NCBI GenBank assembly: GCA_023418435.1
Contig: JAEZZT010000006.1
Coordinates: forward strand, 1 to 7,929
Length of the DNA: 7,929 nt
Reading direction: 5' to 3'
From: Bacillota bacterium
GTDB lineage: Bacteria > Bacillota > Negativicutes > Veillonellales > Negativicoccaceae
Shown here piece after piece: positions 1-5,756 of the stretch. Under the pieces are notes generated by a model. That model was not told where the DNA came from, made no database searches, and was given only the letters and a program-made list of their open reading frames with translations. Position 1 is the stretch's first letter; each line of letters opens with the position of its first letter. A program made the position numbers and the translations under genes.

Positions 1-890
1 CATATAACACAGAGATTATCAATGCTTTAGGCGTCATCGACCGAGTGGTCGGAGTGGATGCCAATATTTACCAAGATCAAGGTGGTTATGGCAATCGCTT
101 TACAGAAGATCAAGTCATCGGCAAGAGCCAACGAGAACTCAATTATGAGCAGATCATCAAGTTGAAGCCCGAAGTGTTGATCCTCACGGGGAACGGTGCC
201 GTGGATGAAGCGGTGAAGAAGTTGGAGCCCTTCGGCATCCAAGTCGTGGTGGTAAATGCCTATTATACGAATGAATTTGCACAAACATGCGATCTTATGG
301 GTAAAATGTTCAACAGAACTGCTCAAGCGGAAGAGCTGAAGCATTATTTTTTGGATAAACTGGACTATATCCAAAAACAATTGAAAAATGTACACAAGCG
401 GACACTGTATTTTGAGTACCGCCGTACAGGCAATACGACGGTGCCCGGGGACTATTTCTATTGGATGGTCGAATACTCCGGTGCGGATAATATTTTCCGC
501 ACGGCAAAAGCGGTCAAGATTGATCCGGAACAAGTGGTCGTTCGCAATCCGCAATACATCGTGAAGGTGTCCGACGCCATTTCCAAATCCAGCTACATTC
601 CGCCGACGCCGGAAAAGATGGCCGAGATCAAAGCCGACTTGGTCAATCGCCCCGGTTGGGATGAAATTGATGCCGTTCAACATGATCGTATCTTGCTTTT
701 GAGTCATTATGTTCATGGCGGAGCATCCAAACTGGTCGGTACGATGTACATTGCCAAGTTCATGTATCCGGAATACTTGCCGGATTTGCATCCGGAACAG
801 GTATTCAAAGACTGGTTAGTGAAGTACCAACACTTGGACTACATTGCAGGCCACACCATGCCGGCATTTGAACTACCGAAGGAGAAATAA
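1..890 (+). CDS. ABC importer substrate-binding protein, copy A (5' partial)
   Basis: This is the substrate-binding component of a FecCD-type (class II) ABC importer, probably a surface lipoprotein that delivers a metal complex or similar ligand to the permease encoded downstream. The frame is already open at the left edge: the codons from position 3 read YNTEIINALGVIDRVVGVD, which aligns with YNAELLNAIGVLDKVVAVD in copy B. The gene therefore starts outside the window, and the GTG at 45 is an internal Val codon, not a start. By comparison with copy B, about 65 N-terminal residues (signal peptide, lipobox and first beta strand) are missing. Family-typical segments include LNYEQIIKLKPEVLILTGN and the later DPEQVVVRNPQYIVKVSD. 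It ends with TAA at 888-890, one base before copy B, and its last codons supply the ribosome binding site of copy B. Assignment to the periplasmic-binding-protein type III fold (PF01497-like) is firm. The ligand is unknown. Confidence 0.9.
   Translation, partial: YNTEIINALGVIDRVVGVDANIYQDQGGYGNRFTEDQVIGKSQRELNYEQIIKLKPEVLILTGNGAVDEAVKKLEPFGIQVVVVNAYYTNEFAQTCDLMGKMFNRTAQAEELKHYFLDKLDYIQKQLKNVHKRTLYFEYRRTGNTTVPGDYFYWMVEYSGADNIFRTAKAVKIDPEQVVVRNPQYIVKVSDAISKSSYIPPTPEKMAEIKADLVNRPGWDEIDAVQHDRILLLSHYVHGGASKLVGTMYIAKFMYPEYLPDLHPEQVFKDWLVKYQHLDYIAGHTMPAFELPKEK
879..884 (+). promoter_or_regulatory. Ribosome binding site of copy B, inside copy A
   Basis: AAGGAG sits in the Pro-Lys-Glu-Lys codons at the end of copy A, 7 nt before the ATG at 892. 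This fixes the start of copy B and makes the two genes translationally close: stop TAA 888-890, one base, then ATG. Confidence 0.85.
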
Positions 891-891
891 G

Positions 892-1977
892 ATGAAACAG
901 TTAAGTTCGAGCGGGAAGTGCATCCGAGCCTGGTTGGGGATGTTGCTGACGGTGTTGGCTATACTTGCTTTGGCAGGATGCGGATCTCCGGGAACACCAA
1001 CGAATGGCGGTACGCAGATTACGGACTCAGCGGGGCGGCAATTGGTCTTGCCGGATAAAATCGAAAGAGTGGCGGTGTTTAACGCGTACAATGCGGAGTT
1101 GCTGAACGCCATCGGTGTATTGGACAAAGTCGTTGCAGTGGATGATTATATCTACAAGGATGCGGCCGGCTTTGATCATCGTTTCACCGAGAGCATGAAT
1201 GTGGGCAAAGAGGGAAATCAACTCAATTATGAGAGATTGATTGCGCTCAAACCGCAGATTTTGATCATGACCGGAAACTCCGCCGAGATTGATAAGATAG
1301 AGAAAAAATTGCAACCTTTTCACATTCAAGTAGTCGTGGTGAATGCTTACTACACGAATGAATTTGCGCAAAACTGCGATTTACTCGGCAAGATTTTCCA
1401 CAAGGAAAAGGAAGCCAACGAATTGAAGCATTATTTCTTGGATAAGCTGGACTATATCCAAAAGCAGTTGAAGAATGTGCCCAAGCGAACTTTGTATTTT
1501 GAATATCGACGCGCCGGCTTGACCACTGTGCCGGGGGATTATTTTTACTGGATGGTGGAGTATTCCGGAGCGGAGAATATCTTTCGGCAGGCGAAGGGGA
1601 GGGAAATTGATCCGGAGCAAGTGATTGTGAAGAACCCGCAATACATCGTAAAAGTATCCGATCCCGTGTCCCGCTCTTCGTACTTGCCGCCGACGCCGGA
1701 GCAACTGAGGGAGATCAAAGCGGAATTGGTCAATCGCCCCGGTTGGGATGAAATTGATGCCGTTCAACATGATCGTATCTTGCTCTTGAGTCACTATATT
1801 CATGGCGGGGCATCGAAACTGGTCGGTACGATGTACATAGCCAAATTCATGTATCCGGAATATTTGCCGGATTTGCATCCGGAACAGGTGTTCAAAGACT
1901 GGTTGGTGAAGTACCAGCATTTGGATTATATCGCAGGCCACACGATGCCGGCGTTTGAAATCCCTAAGGAGAAGTAA
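892..1977 (+). CDS. ABC importer substrate-binding lipoprotein, copy B
   Basis: This is a complete 361-residue substrate-binding protein of the FepB/BtuF-like family, probably anchored by lipid outside the cytoplasmic membrane. The ATG at 892 was chosen because AAGGAG lies 7 nt upstream and because the protein then opens with a lipoprotein signal: positive residues (K2, K9, R12), a hydrophobic core (about 14-28) and lipobox LALAGC with Cys30 as the modified residue. A longer frame from 844 would add 16 residues before the signal and is unlikely. A Gly/Pro/Thr-rich linker follows, then the usual domain opening ITDSAGRQLVLPDKIERV (about 43-60). The C-terminal 83 residues match copy A at 81 positions, whereas the 47-residue stretch from VDDYIY to TGN matches at 25. 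This pattern suggests duplication with later homogenisation of the 3' part. The neighbours are copy A upstream and permease and ATPase downstream, so both copies probably feed one transporter. The substrate cannot be read from the sequence. Confidence 0.93.
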   Translation: MKQLSSSGKCIRAWLGMLLTVLAILALAGCGSPGTPTNGGTQITDSAGRQLVLPDKIERVAVFNAYNAELLNAIGVLDKVVAVDDYIYKDAAGFDHRFTESMNVGKEGNQLNYERLIALKPQILIMTGNSAEIDKIEKKLQPFHIQVVVVNAYYTNEFAQNCDLLGKIFHKEKEANELKHYFLDKLDYIQKQLKNVPKRTLYFEYRRAGLTTVPGDYFYWMVEYSGAENIFRQAKGREIDPEQVIVKNPQYIVKVSDPVSRSSYLPPTPEQLREIKAELVNRPGWDEIDAVQHDRILLLSHYIHGGASKLVGTMYIAKFMYPEYLPDLHPEQVFKDWLVKYQHLDYIAGHTMPAFEIPKEK

Positions 1978-2001
1978 GTGGAATACCCTGGAAGAGAGTA
2001 G
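1978..2001 (+). other. Possible 7-codon leader cistron before the permease gene
   Basis: Copy B ends with the same AAGGAG (1966-1971) that serves as ribosome binding site at the end of copy A. Six bases after it, directly after the TAA stop, lies a GTG (1978) followed by GAA TAC CCT GGA AGA GAG and TAG (1999-2001). The permease ATG follows 6 nt later in the same frame. The permease's own purine-rich signal GAGGAG (2001-2006) is only one base from its ATG, too close for a normal site. The short frame may therefore be translated and may couple permease translation to that of copy B, or the AAGGAG may only be a leftover of the gene duplication. No function is claimed. Confidence 0.25.
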
Positions 2002-2007
2002 AGGAGA

Positions 2008-3069
2008 ATGGGAAGTAAGGATTTATTTGAGCAATATCGCCTGTATTATCGCAAACGAAGATGGGGGATCGGCGTTTTAATGATCGGCCTCATTTTGACG
2101 GCTTTGTTTTTGCTCGGACAAGGGGCTGCCGGTACATCTTGGCCGGCGGTAATGCATGCTTTGGAAGGCGTGCTCATGGCCGATTCCGGACGGTGGAATG
2201 CGGATGATAAGATCATCATTTTGATTCGTATGCCGAGATTGATTATGGCGATGCTGACAGGGGCTGCTTTGGCGATATCCGGGGCGGTGATGCAATCGAT
2301 TACGCGAAATCCATTAGTGAGTCCGTTTACAGTCGGTGTATCGGCGGCGGCTACTTTCGGTGCGGCGATGTTTCTGCTCTTCGGGTATCTTTTGGGCATG
2401 GTAAGCCAGACCGGCGTGATGGTATCGGCATTCTTGACGGCGGTACTATGTGCCGGGGCGGTGTATCGATTGGCCAAGAAGGTAGGAACGAGTGCGACGA
2501 CTTTGGTGCTGATCGGTATCGGAGCGAATTATATATTCTCTGCGGCGACTTCCGCTTTGCAGTTCTTTGCGGAAGAACATAAGCTTGCTATGATTGTGGA
2601 TTGGACATTTGGAAGCTTTAATTCCATTACTTGGGACGAAGTTTCGGTAGTGGTGGTACCCGTGTTTCTCGCCATATTTTACTTGCAGCGACAGGCACAA
2701 TCGCTGAATGCCATGATTGGTGGCGATGATGATGTGTTGGCCACGTTAGGGACGAATCCGGAAGCCTTGCGGAGACGAACGGGTATTGCCGCGATCCTTA
2801 TCACGGCATTGACGGTTTGTTTTACCGGCATCATCGGGTTTGTAGGTTTGGTGGCACCGCATATTGCAAGGATGATCGTGGGCAATCACCATGGCTACTT
2901 GTTGCCTTTTTCCGCCGTGATTGGAGCCTGGTTGGTGCTGGCGGCGGATGCCTTGGGGCATTGGATCATTGCGCCGGTGGTCTTGCCGGTCGGTGTGGTG
3001 ATCGCATTCTTGGGCGTGCCGCTGTTTATGCATTTGGTTTTGAAACAATGCAATAAGGCGTGGGAGTAG
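2008..3069 (+). CDS. FecCD/BtuC-family ABC transporter permease
   Basis: This is the membrane-spanning subunit of the importer, expected to work as a homodimer in the cytoplasmic membrane and to receive ligand from copies A and B. The protein has 353 residues, normal for the family, with a basic N-terminus (YRKRRW at 14-19) followed by the first hydrophobic segment (about 20-37) and many further hydrophobic segments, consistent with the roughly 10-helix BtuC fold. Family hallmarks are RMPRL (74-78), TRNPL (99-103) and GFVGLVAPHIARMIVG (277-292), the last next to the loop that contacts the ATPase. The C-terminal LPVGVVIAFLGVPLF is also typical. ATG 2008 is the only plausible start because an in-frame TAG lies at 1999-2001; its ribosome binding site is poorly spaced. 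The gene lies 30 nt after copy B and 10 nt before the ATPase gene. FecCD-type permeases carry siderophores, haem, corrinoids and sometimes molybdate, so the substrate stays open. Confidence 0.93.
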   Translation: MGSKDLFEQYRLYYRKRRWGIGVLMIGLILTALFLLGQGAAGTSWPAVMHALEGVLMADSGRWNADDKIIILIRMPRLIMAMLTGAALAISGAVMQSITRNPLVSPFTVGVSAAATFGAAMFLLFGYLLGMVSQTGVMVSAFLTAVLCAGAVYRLAKKVGTSATTLVLIGIGANYIFSAATSALQFFAEEHKLAMIVDWTFGSFNSITWDEVSVVVVPVFLAIFYLQRQAQSLNAMIGGDDDVLATLGTNPEALRRRTGIAAILITALTVCFTGIIGFVGLVAPHIARMIVGNHHGYLLPFSAVIGAWLVLAADALGHWIIAPVVLPVGVVIAFLGVPLFMHLVLKQCNKAWE

Positions 3070-3079
3070 GAGGAATAGT

Positions 3080-3877
3080 ATGAATCGTTTACAAGCGCAA
3101 CATATTAGTTTCTCCTACCATGCAGAGCGGCCGGTGTTGCAGGATGTCAGTGTGGAATGGTCGGTGGGCGAGTGGTTGACTCTACTAGGACCGAATGGCA
3201 CCGGAAAAACGACTTTGATGCGTTGCATATTGAATCAGTTGCAACCTCAAGCGGGACAGGTTTTCTTGGCGAAAAAAGAGTTGTCTGCCTGGTCGGCGAA
3301 GGAACGTGCACGATTGATTGCATATGTGCCGCAATCGACGCGCATGCCTTTCGGTATGCCGGTGATCGATACCGTGCTCACGGGGCGGCTTGCTTTTTCG
3401 CCATATCGCTATACGAAACATGACCGAGAAGTCGTAGCTGATGTCATTGAGAAAATGCATTTGGAGAAGCTGGCTTTTCGCTCGATTAATGAGTTGTCCG
3501 GTGGAGAGCGACAGCGAGTGTGGATTGCTCGGGCCCTAGCGCAGGAAGCGGATTTGCTTTGTATGGATGAGCCGACAACCGGAATGGATCCGGAGAATCA
3601 GCTGCTCCTGTTGGAGCTGATTCGGAGGCTGACGGATGAGAAGATAATCGGTGTGTTGATGACTTTGCATGACTTGAATCTGGCAGGTATGTTTTCCGAT
3701 CGCATCGCGTTACTGTACGGCAGTCGGCTTTATGCCGAAGGAAAGCCCGCTGAGGTGCTGACCGAGGACAATATTTACGAAGTGTACCGTGTCCATGCAG
3801 AAGTCAGTCAGGAAAATGAGCGTCCTCATGTGCGTTTGTTGCGACAAATGGAAGCATCAGGTAGAATGAAAGAGTAG
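3080..3877 (+). CDS. FecE/BtuD-type ABC transporter ATP-binding protein
   Basis: This is the cytoplasmic ATPase that drives import through the permease. It has 265 residues and a complete set of nucleotide-binding motifs: Walker A GPNGTGKTT (37-45), Q-loop Gln85 in YVPQ, signature LSGGERQ (139-145), Walker B LLCMDEP (159-165) with catalytic Glu164, D-loop GMD (168-170) and H-loop His197 in TLHD. Nothing essential is missing, so it should be active. The segment around 86-111 (RMPFGMPVIDTVLTGR) is typical of ATPases paired with FecCD permeases. ATG 3080 is supported by AGGAGGA at 3068-3074, which overlaps the permease stop codon and leaves 5 nt of spacing. The close packing with permease and binding proteins argues for one operon. 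Family assignment is very sure. Like its partners, it gives no clue to the ligand. Confidence 0.95.
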   Translation: MNRLQAQHISFSYHAERPVLQDVSVEWSVGEWLTLLGPNGTGKTTLMRCILNQLQPQAGQVFLAKKELSAWSAKERARLIAYVPQSTRMPFGMPVIDTVLTGRLAFSPYRYTKHDREVVADVIEKMHLEKLAFRSINELSGGERQRVWIARALAQEADLLCMDEPTTGMDPENQLLLLELIRRLTDEKIIGVLMTLHDLNLAGMFSDRIALLYGSRLYAEGKPAEVLTEDNIYEVYRVHAEVSQENERPHVRLLRQMEASGRMKE

Positions 3878-3891
3878 GATTATGTATGTGT

Positions 3892-3900
3892 AAAGGAAGG
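3892..3900 (+). promoter_or_regulatory. Ribosome binding site of tpx
   Basis: AAAGGAAGG ends 6 nt before the ATG at 3907 and decides the tpx start. An in-frame ATG at 3886 lies upstream of this site, lacks a good site of its own and would add seven residues not expected in the family. Confidence 0.75.
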
Positions 3901-3906
3901 TGCAAT

Positions 3907-4422
3907 ATGGAATTACGTAAAGAAGCAACCATTTGGGATGGAGCAAAATTGACGTTGGTAGGACCGGAATTGAAAGTGGGAGATCAAGCTCCTGATTTTG
4001 TGGCTATCGGCAACCAATTGCAAGAAGTCAGACTGAGCGATTATGCAGACAAAATAAAGATTATTTCGGTGATTCCCTCCGTGGACACACCGGTATGTGA
4101 CGCGCAGACGCGGCGCTTCAATACAGAAGCGACCAAGCTGGGCGAAAATGTAGTAGTTTTGACATTGAGCATGGACTTGCCATTTGCCCAGGAACGCTTT
4201 TGCGCAGCGGCAGGATTGGATCAAGTACACACCTTGTCCGATCATCGCGATGCGGATTTCGGTGAGAAGTACGGTTTCTTAATTCAAGAATTGCGACTGC
4301 TTTCGCGTGGCATGGTAGTGGTGGATGCCGAGAATGTCATCCGTCATGTAGAATATGTGCCGGATGCGGATCATGCCGTTGATTTTGCGGCAGCCTTGGA
4401 AGCTGCCAAGGCTTGCCTCTAA
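3907..4422 (+). CDS. tpx: Thiol peroxidase (atypical 2-Cys peroxiredoxin)
   Basis: Tpx reduces hydrogen peroxide and organic hydroperoxides in the cytoplasm using thioredoxin-type electron donors. The protein is 171 residues, close to the usual 165-170. The peroxidatic cysteine is Cys64 in SVDTPVCDAQTRRFN, with Thr61 in the TxxC motif. The resolving cysteine is Cys99 in DLPFAQERFC, 35 residues away (34 in E. coli Tpx). The later LLSRGMVVVD carries the conserved active-site region Arg. A third cysteine, Cys170, lies one residue from the C-terminus; its role is unknown. The N-terminal GPELKVGDQAPDF is also typical. The gene begins 29 nt after the ATPase stop with no visible terminator or convincing promoter between them, and a terminator follows, so tpx is probably the last gene of the importer transcript. 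A link between metal uptake and peroxide stress is sensible but inferred. Confidence 0.95.
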   Translation: MELRKEATIWDGAKLTLVGPELKVGDQAPDFVAIGNQLQEVRLSDYADKIKIISVIPSVDTPVCDAQTRRFNTEATKLGENVVVLTLSMDLPFAQERFCAAAGLDQVHTLSDHRDADFGEKYGFLIQELRLLSRGMVVVDAENVIRHVEYVPDADHAVDFAAALEAAKACL

Positions 4423-4445
4423 GTAAATAGCAAAAGTTGACTAGG

Positions 4446-4478
4446 AAGGATTGGGAATTTCCCCGATCCTTTTCTTTT
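4446..4478 (+). terminator. Rho-independent terminator after tpx
   Basis: A 10-bp stem pairs 4446-4455 (AAGGATTGGG) with 4462-4471 (CCCGATCCTT), with one T-G wobble and a 6-nt loop (AATTTC). TTCTTTT follows. It lies 23 nt after the tpx stop and is well placed to end the importer-tpx transcript. Confidence 0.88.
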
Positions 4479-4738
4479 GTCTGGATATTGAAACGGAGTA
4501 GATAAGTTTATTATCTACAGGCAGGGGAATGTAGCGTTTTGGGTGTATCGGTTGGAGGAGACCAAGTTTTTGTGCTAATTTTCTAATAAATTGAGTTCGA
4601 AAATGGGGACTTAGTTGATAATGGCGAGATACCGGAAGCAGAGGCTTTATTGTAGTTAAGGCTTTGCAAAATAAGGGAATTCGCAACTAATGGTCAAGAA
4701 ATTTATAATAGTTAGATAACTCAAAGAAAATGTGCATA
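4479..4738. other. AT-rich intergenic stretch, no gene supported
   Basis: About 260 bases between the tpx terminator and the promoter of the next gene. I find no convincing gene on either strand and no tRNA or known riboswitch. A minus-strand frame of 81 codons (4441-4686) resembles nothing I know, starts only with TTG and runs through the terminator. A possible second TATAAT at 4704-4709 has only a weak -35 match (TTCGCA, 4680-4685). The only clear structure is the inverted repeat listed separately. Confidence 0.6.
4498..4518. repeat. Perfect 8-bp inverted repeat
   Basis: GTAGATAA (4498-4505) and TTATCTAC (4511-4518) are perfect reverse complements separated by GTTTA. No T-run follows, so it is not a standard terminator. 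It could be a protein-binding site or an RNA hairpin, but it lies about 280 bp from the next gene, far for a simple repressor site. Confidence 0.5.
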
Positions 4739-4747
4739 TGATATAAT
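4739..4747 (+). promoter_or_regulatory. Extended -10 promoter of the membrane-protein gene
   Basis: TGATATAAT fits the extended -10 pattern TGnTATAAT exactly. There is no good -35 box at 16-18 nt upstream, as is usual for extended -10 promoters. Transcription would begin near 4754, giving a leader of about 25 nt. The 7-mer CATATGA occurs at 4735-4741 and again at 4759-4765, flanking the predicted -10 and start site; this may be chance in AT-rich DNA. Confidence 0.65.
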
Positions 4748-4778
4748 AAGGTAAATAACATATGAATGGAGGGTCATG

Positions 4779-5633
4779 ATGCCATTGGATTTTGGACGAC
4801 GCTTGGTGTGGGTTGCGGCCGGAGTAATTCCGATCCCGACTGCTTTGTATGCAGTTCACACACCGGACTCTTTGGGGTGGTCGTACTTAGCTTTTAATGT
4901 GCTTGGCTGGTTGATCCCGACAATATGGTTAGCATTCTCGCCGGCTATTGGCGGTTGGCGACATTCCGTCGTGTATACTGCTACGTGGATTTGCCGATTT
5001 ACTTTTGCTTTAGGACTGATCATGGTTGCCTTCTCTTGGGAAGAAACGATGTGGTTTGTATATGGCCCATGGGTCTGTGTGCCGTTATTTGCCTTAGCTT
5101 TATTCATACAGCTGGCAGCATGCGGAGCGTTGTCGAGATTGTTATTGTATTGGCAATCCTGTTTTTCCGATTGGAAACGGCGCTGGTTGAGTTTGTTCTT
5201 TGTTTTAGCTCTGGTACCTAATTTAGTACCTTTGTTTTATGCCTTGGCATTTATGATCGGGGAAGCCTGGTTGCAACCGTCGATGGGGTCATGGCGGGAA
5301 ATGGCAATCACCTTTGCGTGGTTATTTGTCATGTCGTTGTCGGCAGAGGTAGTATTGGCCGCACTGGCATATCCTGCGGTCTACTACATCAATCGTGATG
5401 AGACGAAGTCGATACGAGCAGCAGCCGCAATTGGCGGAACGTTGGCTTACTTGGGAGCACATTTTTTAGGAGACTATGTAATATCCCATTGGGGATTGCG
5501 CTACTCTTTGTCTGCACCTGTGGTCTATATTGCCGCCGGGGCTTGGGTCTTGAGCACTTTGTACTTAACTTTGGGGTTCTTGGTTGCGGAATGGATCTTG
5601 CGCCGAAAGAGAACGATAGACGAGGAAGAATAG
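4779..5633 (+). CDS. Unrecognised multi-pass membrane protein (about 8 TM)
   Basis: I do not recognise this protein. It is 284 residues from the ATG at 4779. That start sits 6 nt after GGAGG (4768-4772); an adjacent in-frame ATG at 4776 would leave only 3 nt, and an in-frame TAA at 4752-4754 closes the frame upstream. Hydrophobic segments lie near residues 9-26, 36-53, 64-85, 93-118, 136-161, 174-205, 214-235 and 246-274. Basic stretches in the loops and at the C-terminus (RRKR before an acidic TIDEEE tail) favour a cytoplasmic C-terminus. There are few conserved-looking polar residues inside the membrane; the acidic ones are Glu88-Glu89, Glu162 and a Glu in SLSAEVVLAAL. There is no signal peptide, nucleotide-binding motif or enzyme motif. 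The gene is monocistronic, with its own promoter and a terminator overlapping its stop, so the neighbours tell nothing of its role. Base composition resembles neighbouring genes. Confidence 0.85.
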   Translation: MPLDFGRRLVWVAAGVIPIPTALYAVHTPDSLGWSYLAFNVLGWLIPTIWLAFSPAIGGWRHSVVYTATWICRFTFALGLIMVAFSWEETMWFVYGPWVCVPLFALALFIQLAACGALSRLLLYWQSCFSDWKRRWLSLFFVLALVPNLVPLFYALAFMIGEAWLQPSMGSWREMAITFAWLFVMSLSAEVVLAALAYPAVYYINRDETKSIRAAAAIGGTLAYLGAHFLGDYVISHWGLRYSLSAPVVYIAAGAWVLSTLYLTLGFLVAEWILRRKRTIDEEE

Positions 5634-5655
5634 TCGCTATGAGCGGCTATTTTTT
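5629..5655 (+). terminator. Rho-independent terminator overlapping a stop codon
   Basis: TAGTCGCT (5631-5638) pairs with AGCGGCTA (5642-5649) with one T-G wobble and a 3-nt loop; two A-T pairs (5629-5630 with 5650-5651) can extend the stem. Six Ts occupy 5650-5655. The stem begins with the TAG stop codon (5631-5633) of the membrane-protein gene. Confidence 0.88.
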
Positions 5656-5677
5656 GTGCCGAGAAGCATGACTTTAT

Positions 5678-5706
5678 TTGTATTTCAAGGTTGTTTATTT
5701 TATAAT
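5678..5706 (+). promoter_or_regulatory. Probable glmS promoter
   Basis: TATAAT at 5701-5706 is a perfect -10 box, with a weak -35 match TTGTAT at 5678-5683 and a 17-nt spacer. Transcription would begin near 5713, giving a 5' leader of about 44 nt. That leader holds only a small hairpin (CCCT 5724-5727 with AGGG 5731-5734) and the ribosome binding site. Confidence 0.6.
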
Positions 5707-5741
5707 ACTAAGAAGAGAGTTATCCCTATAAGGGTTAGAAT

Positions 5742-5749
5742 AAAGGAGG
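5742..5749 (+). promoter_or_regulatory. Ribosome binding site of glmS
   Basis: AAAGGAGG, a near-perfect match to the anti-Shine-Dalgarno sequence, lies 7 nt before the ATG at 5757 and predicts strong translation. Confidence 0.85.
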
Positions 5750-5756
5750 AACCGAT

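Larger units (their letters stand above)
1..1977 (+). repeat. Tandem gene duplication, unit about 1.09 kb
   Basis: Copies A and B are direct repeats with the same orientation. The offset is 1087 nt in the 3' part and 1084 nt in the 5' part; the difference is one codon gained or lost just after the TGN motif (13 residues in A and 14 in B before the IQVVVVNAYYTNEFAQ block). The longest perfect match I found is 59 nt, 639-697 against 1726-1784. The duplicated unit includes the 3' end with its AAGGAG sequence (879-884 and 1966-1971). Copy A is incomplete here, so further copies to the left cannot be excluded. Confidence 0.9.

Noticed and set aside
45..890. Copy A as a complete gene starting at GTG 45
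   Set aside because: The frame is open to the left edge and the codons from position 3 align with copy B, so the GTG is an internal Val codon and the gene is only cut by the window.
844..891. Upstream ATG at 844 as start of copy B
   Set aside because: It would add 16 residues before a clear lipoprotein signal and lies deep inside copy A; ATG 892 has a well-spaced ribosome binding site.
27..1941. Long minus-strand frames opposite both binding-protein genes
   Set aside because: They are antisense shadows of the real genes: similar frames appear opposite both copies simply because the copies are homologous.
4441..4686. Minus-strand 81-codon frame between tpx and the membrane-protein gene
   Set aside because: It has a TTG start only, no convincing ribosome binding site, overlap with the tpx terminator and no recognisable family. 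It could be a gene remnant, but I cannot support it.
5711..5740. Small hairpin in the glmS leader as a riboswitch
   Set aside because: Only four continuous base pairs around a 3-nt loop; too small and without any known riboswitch core.
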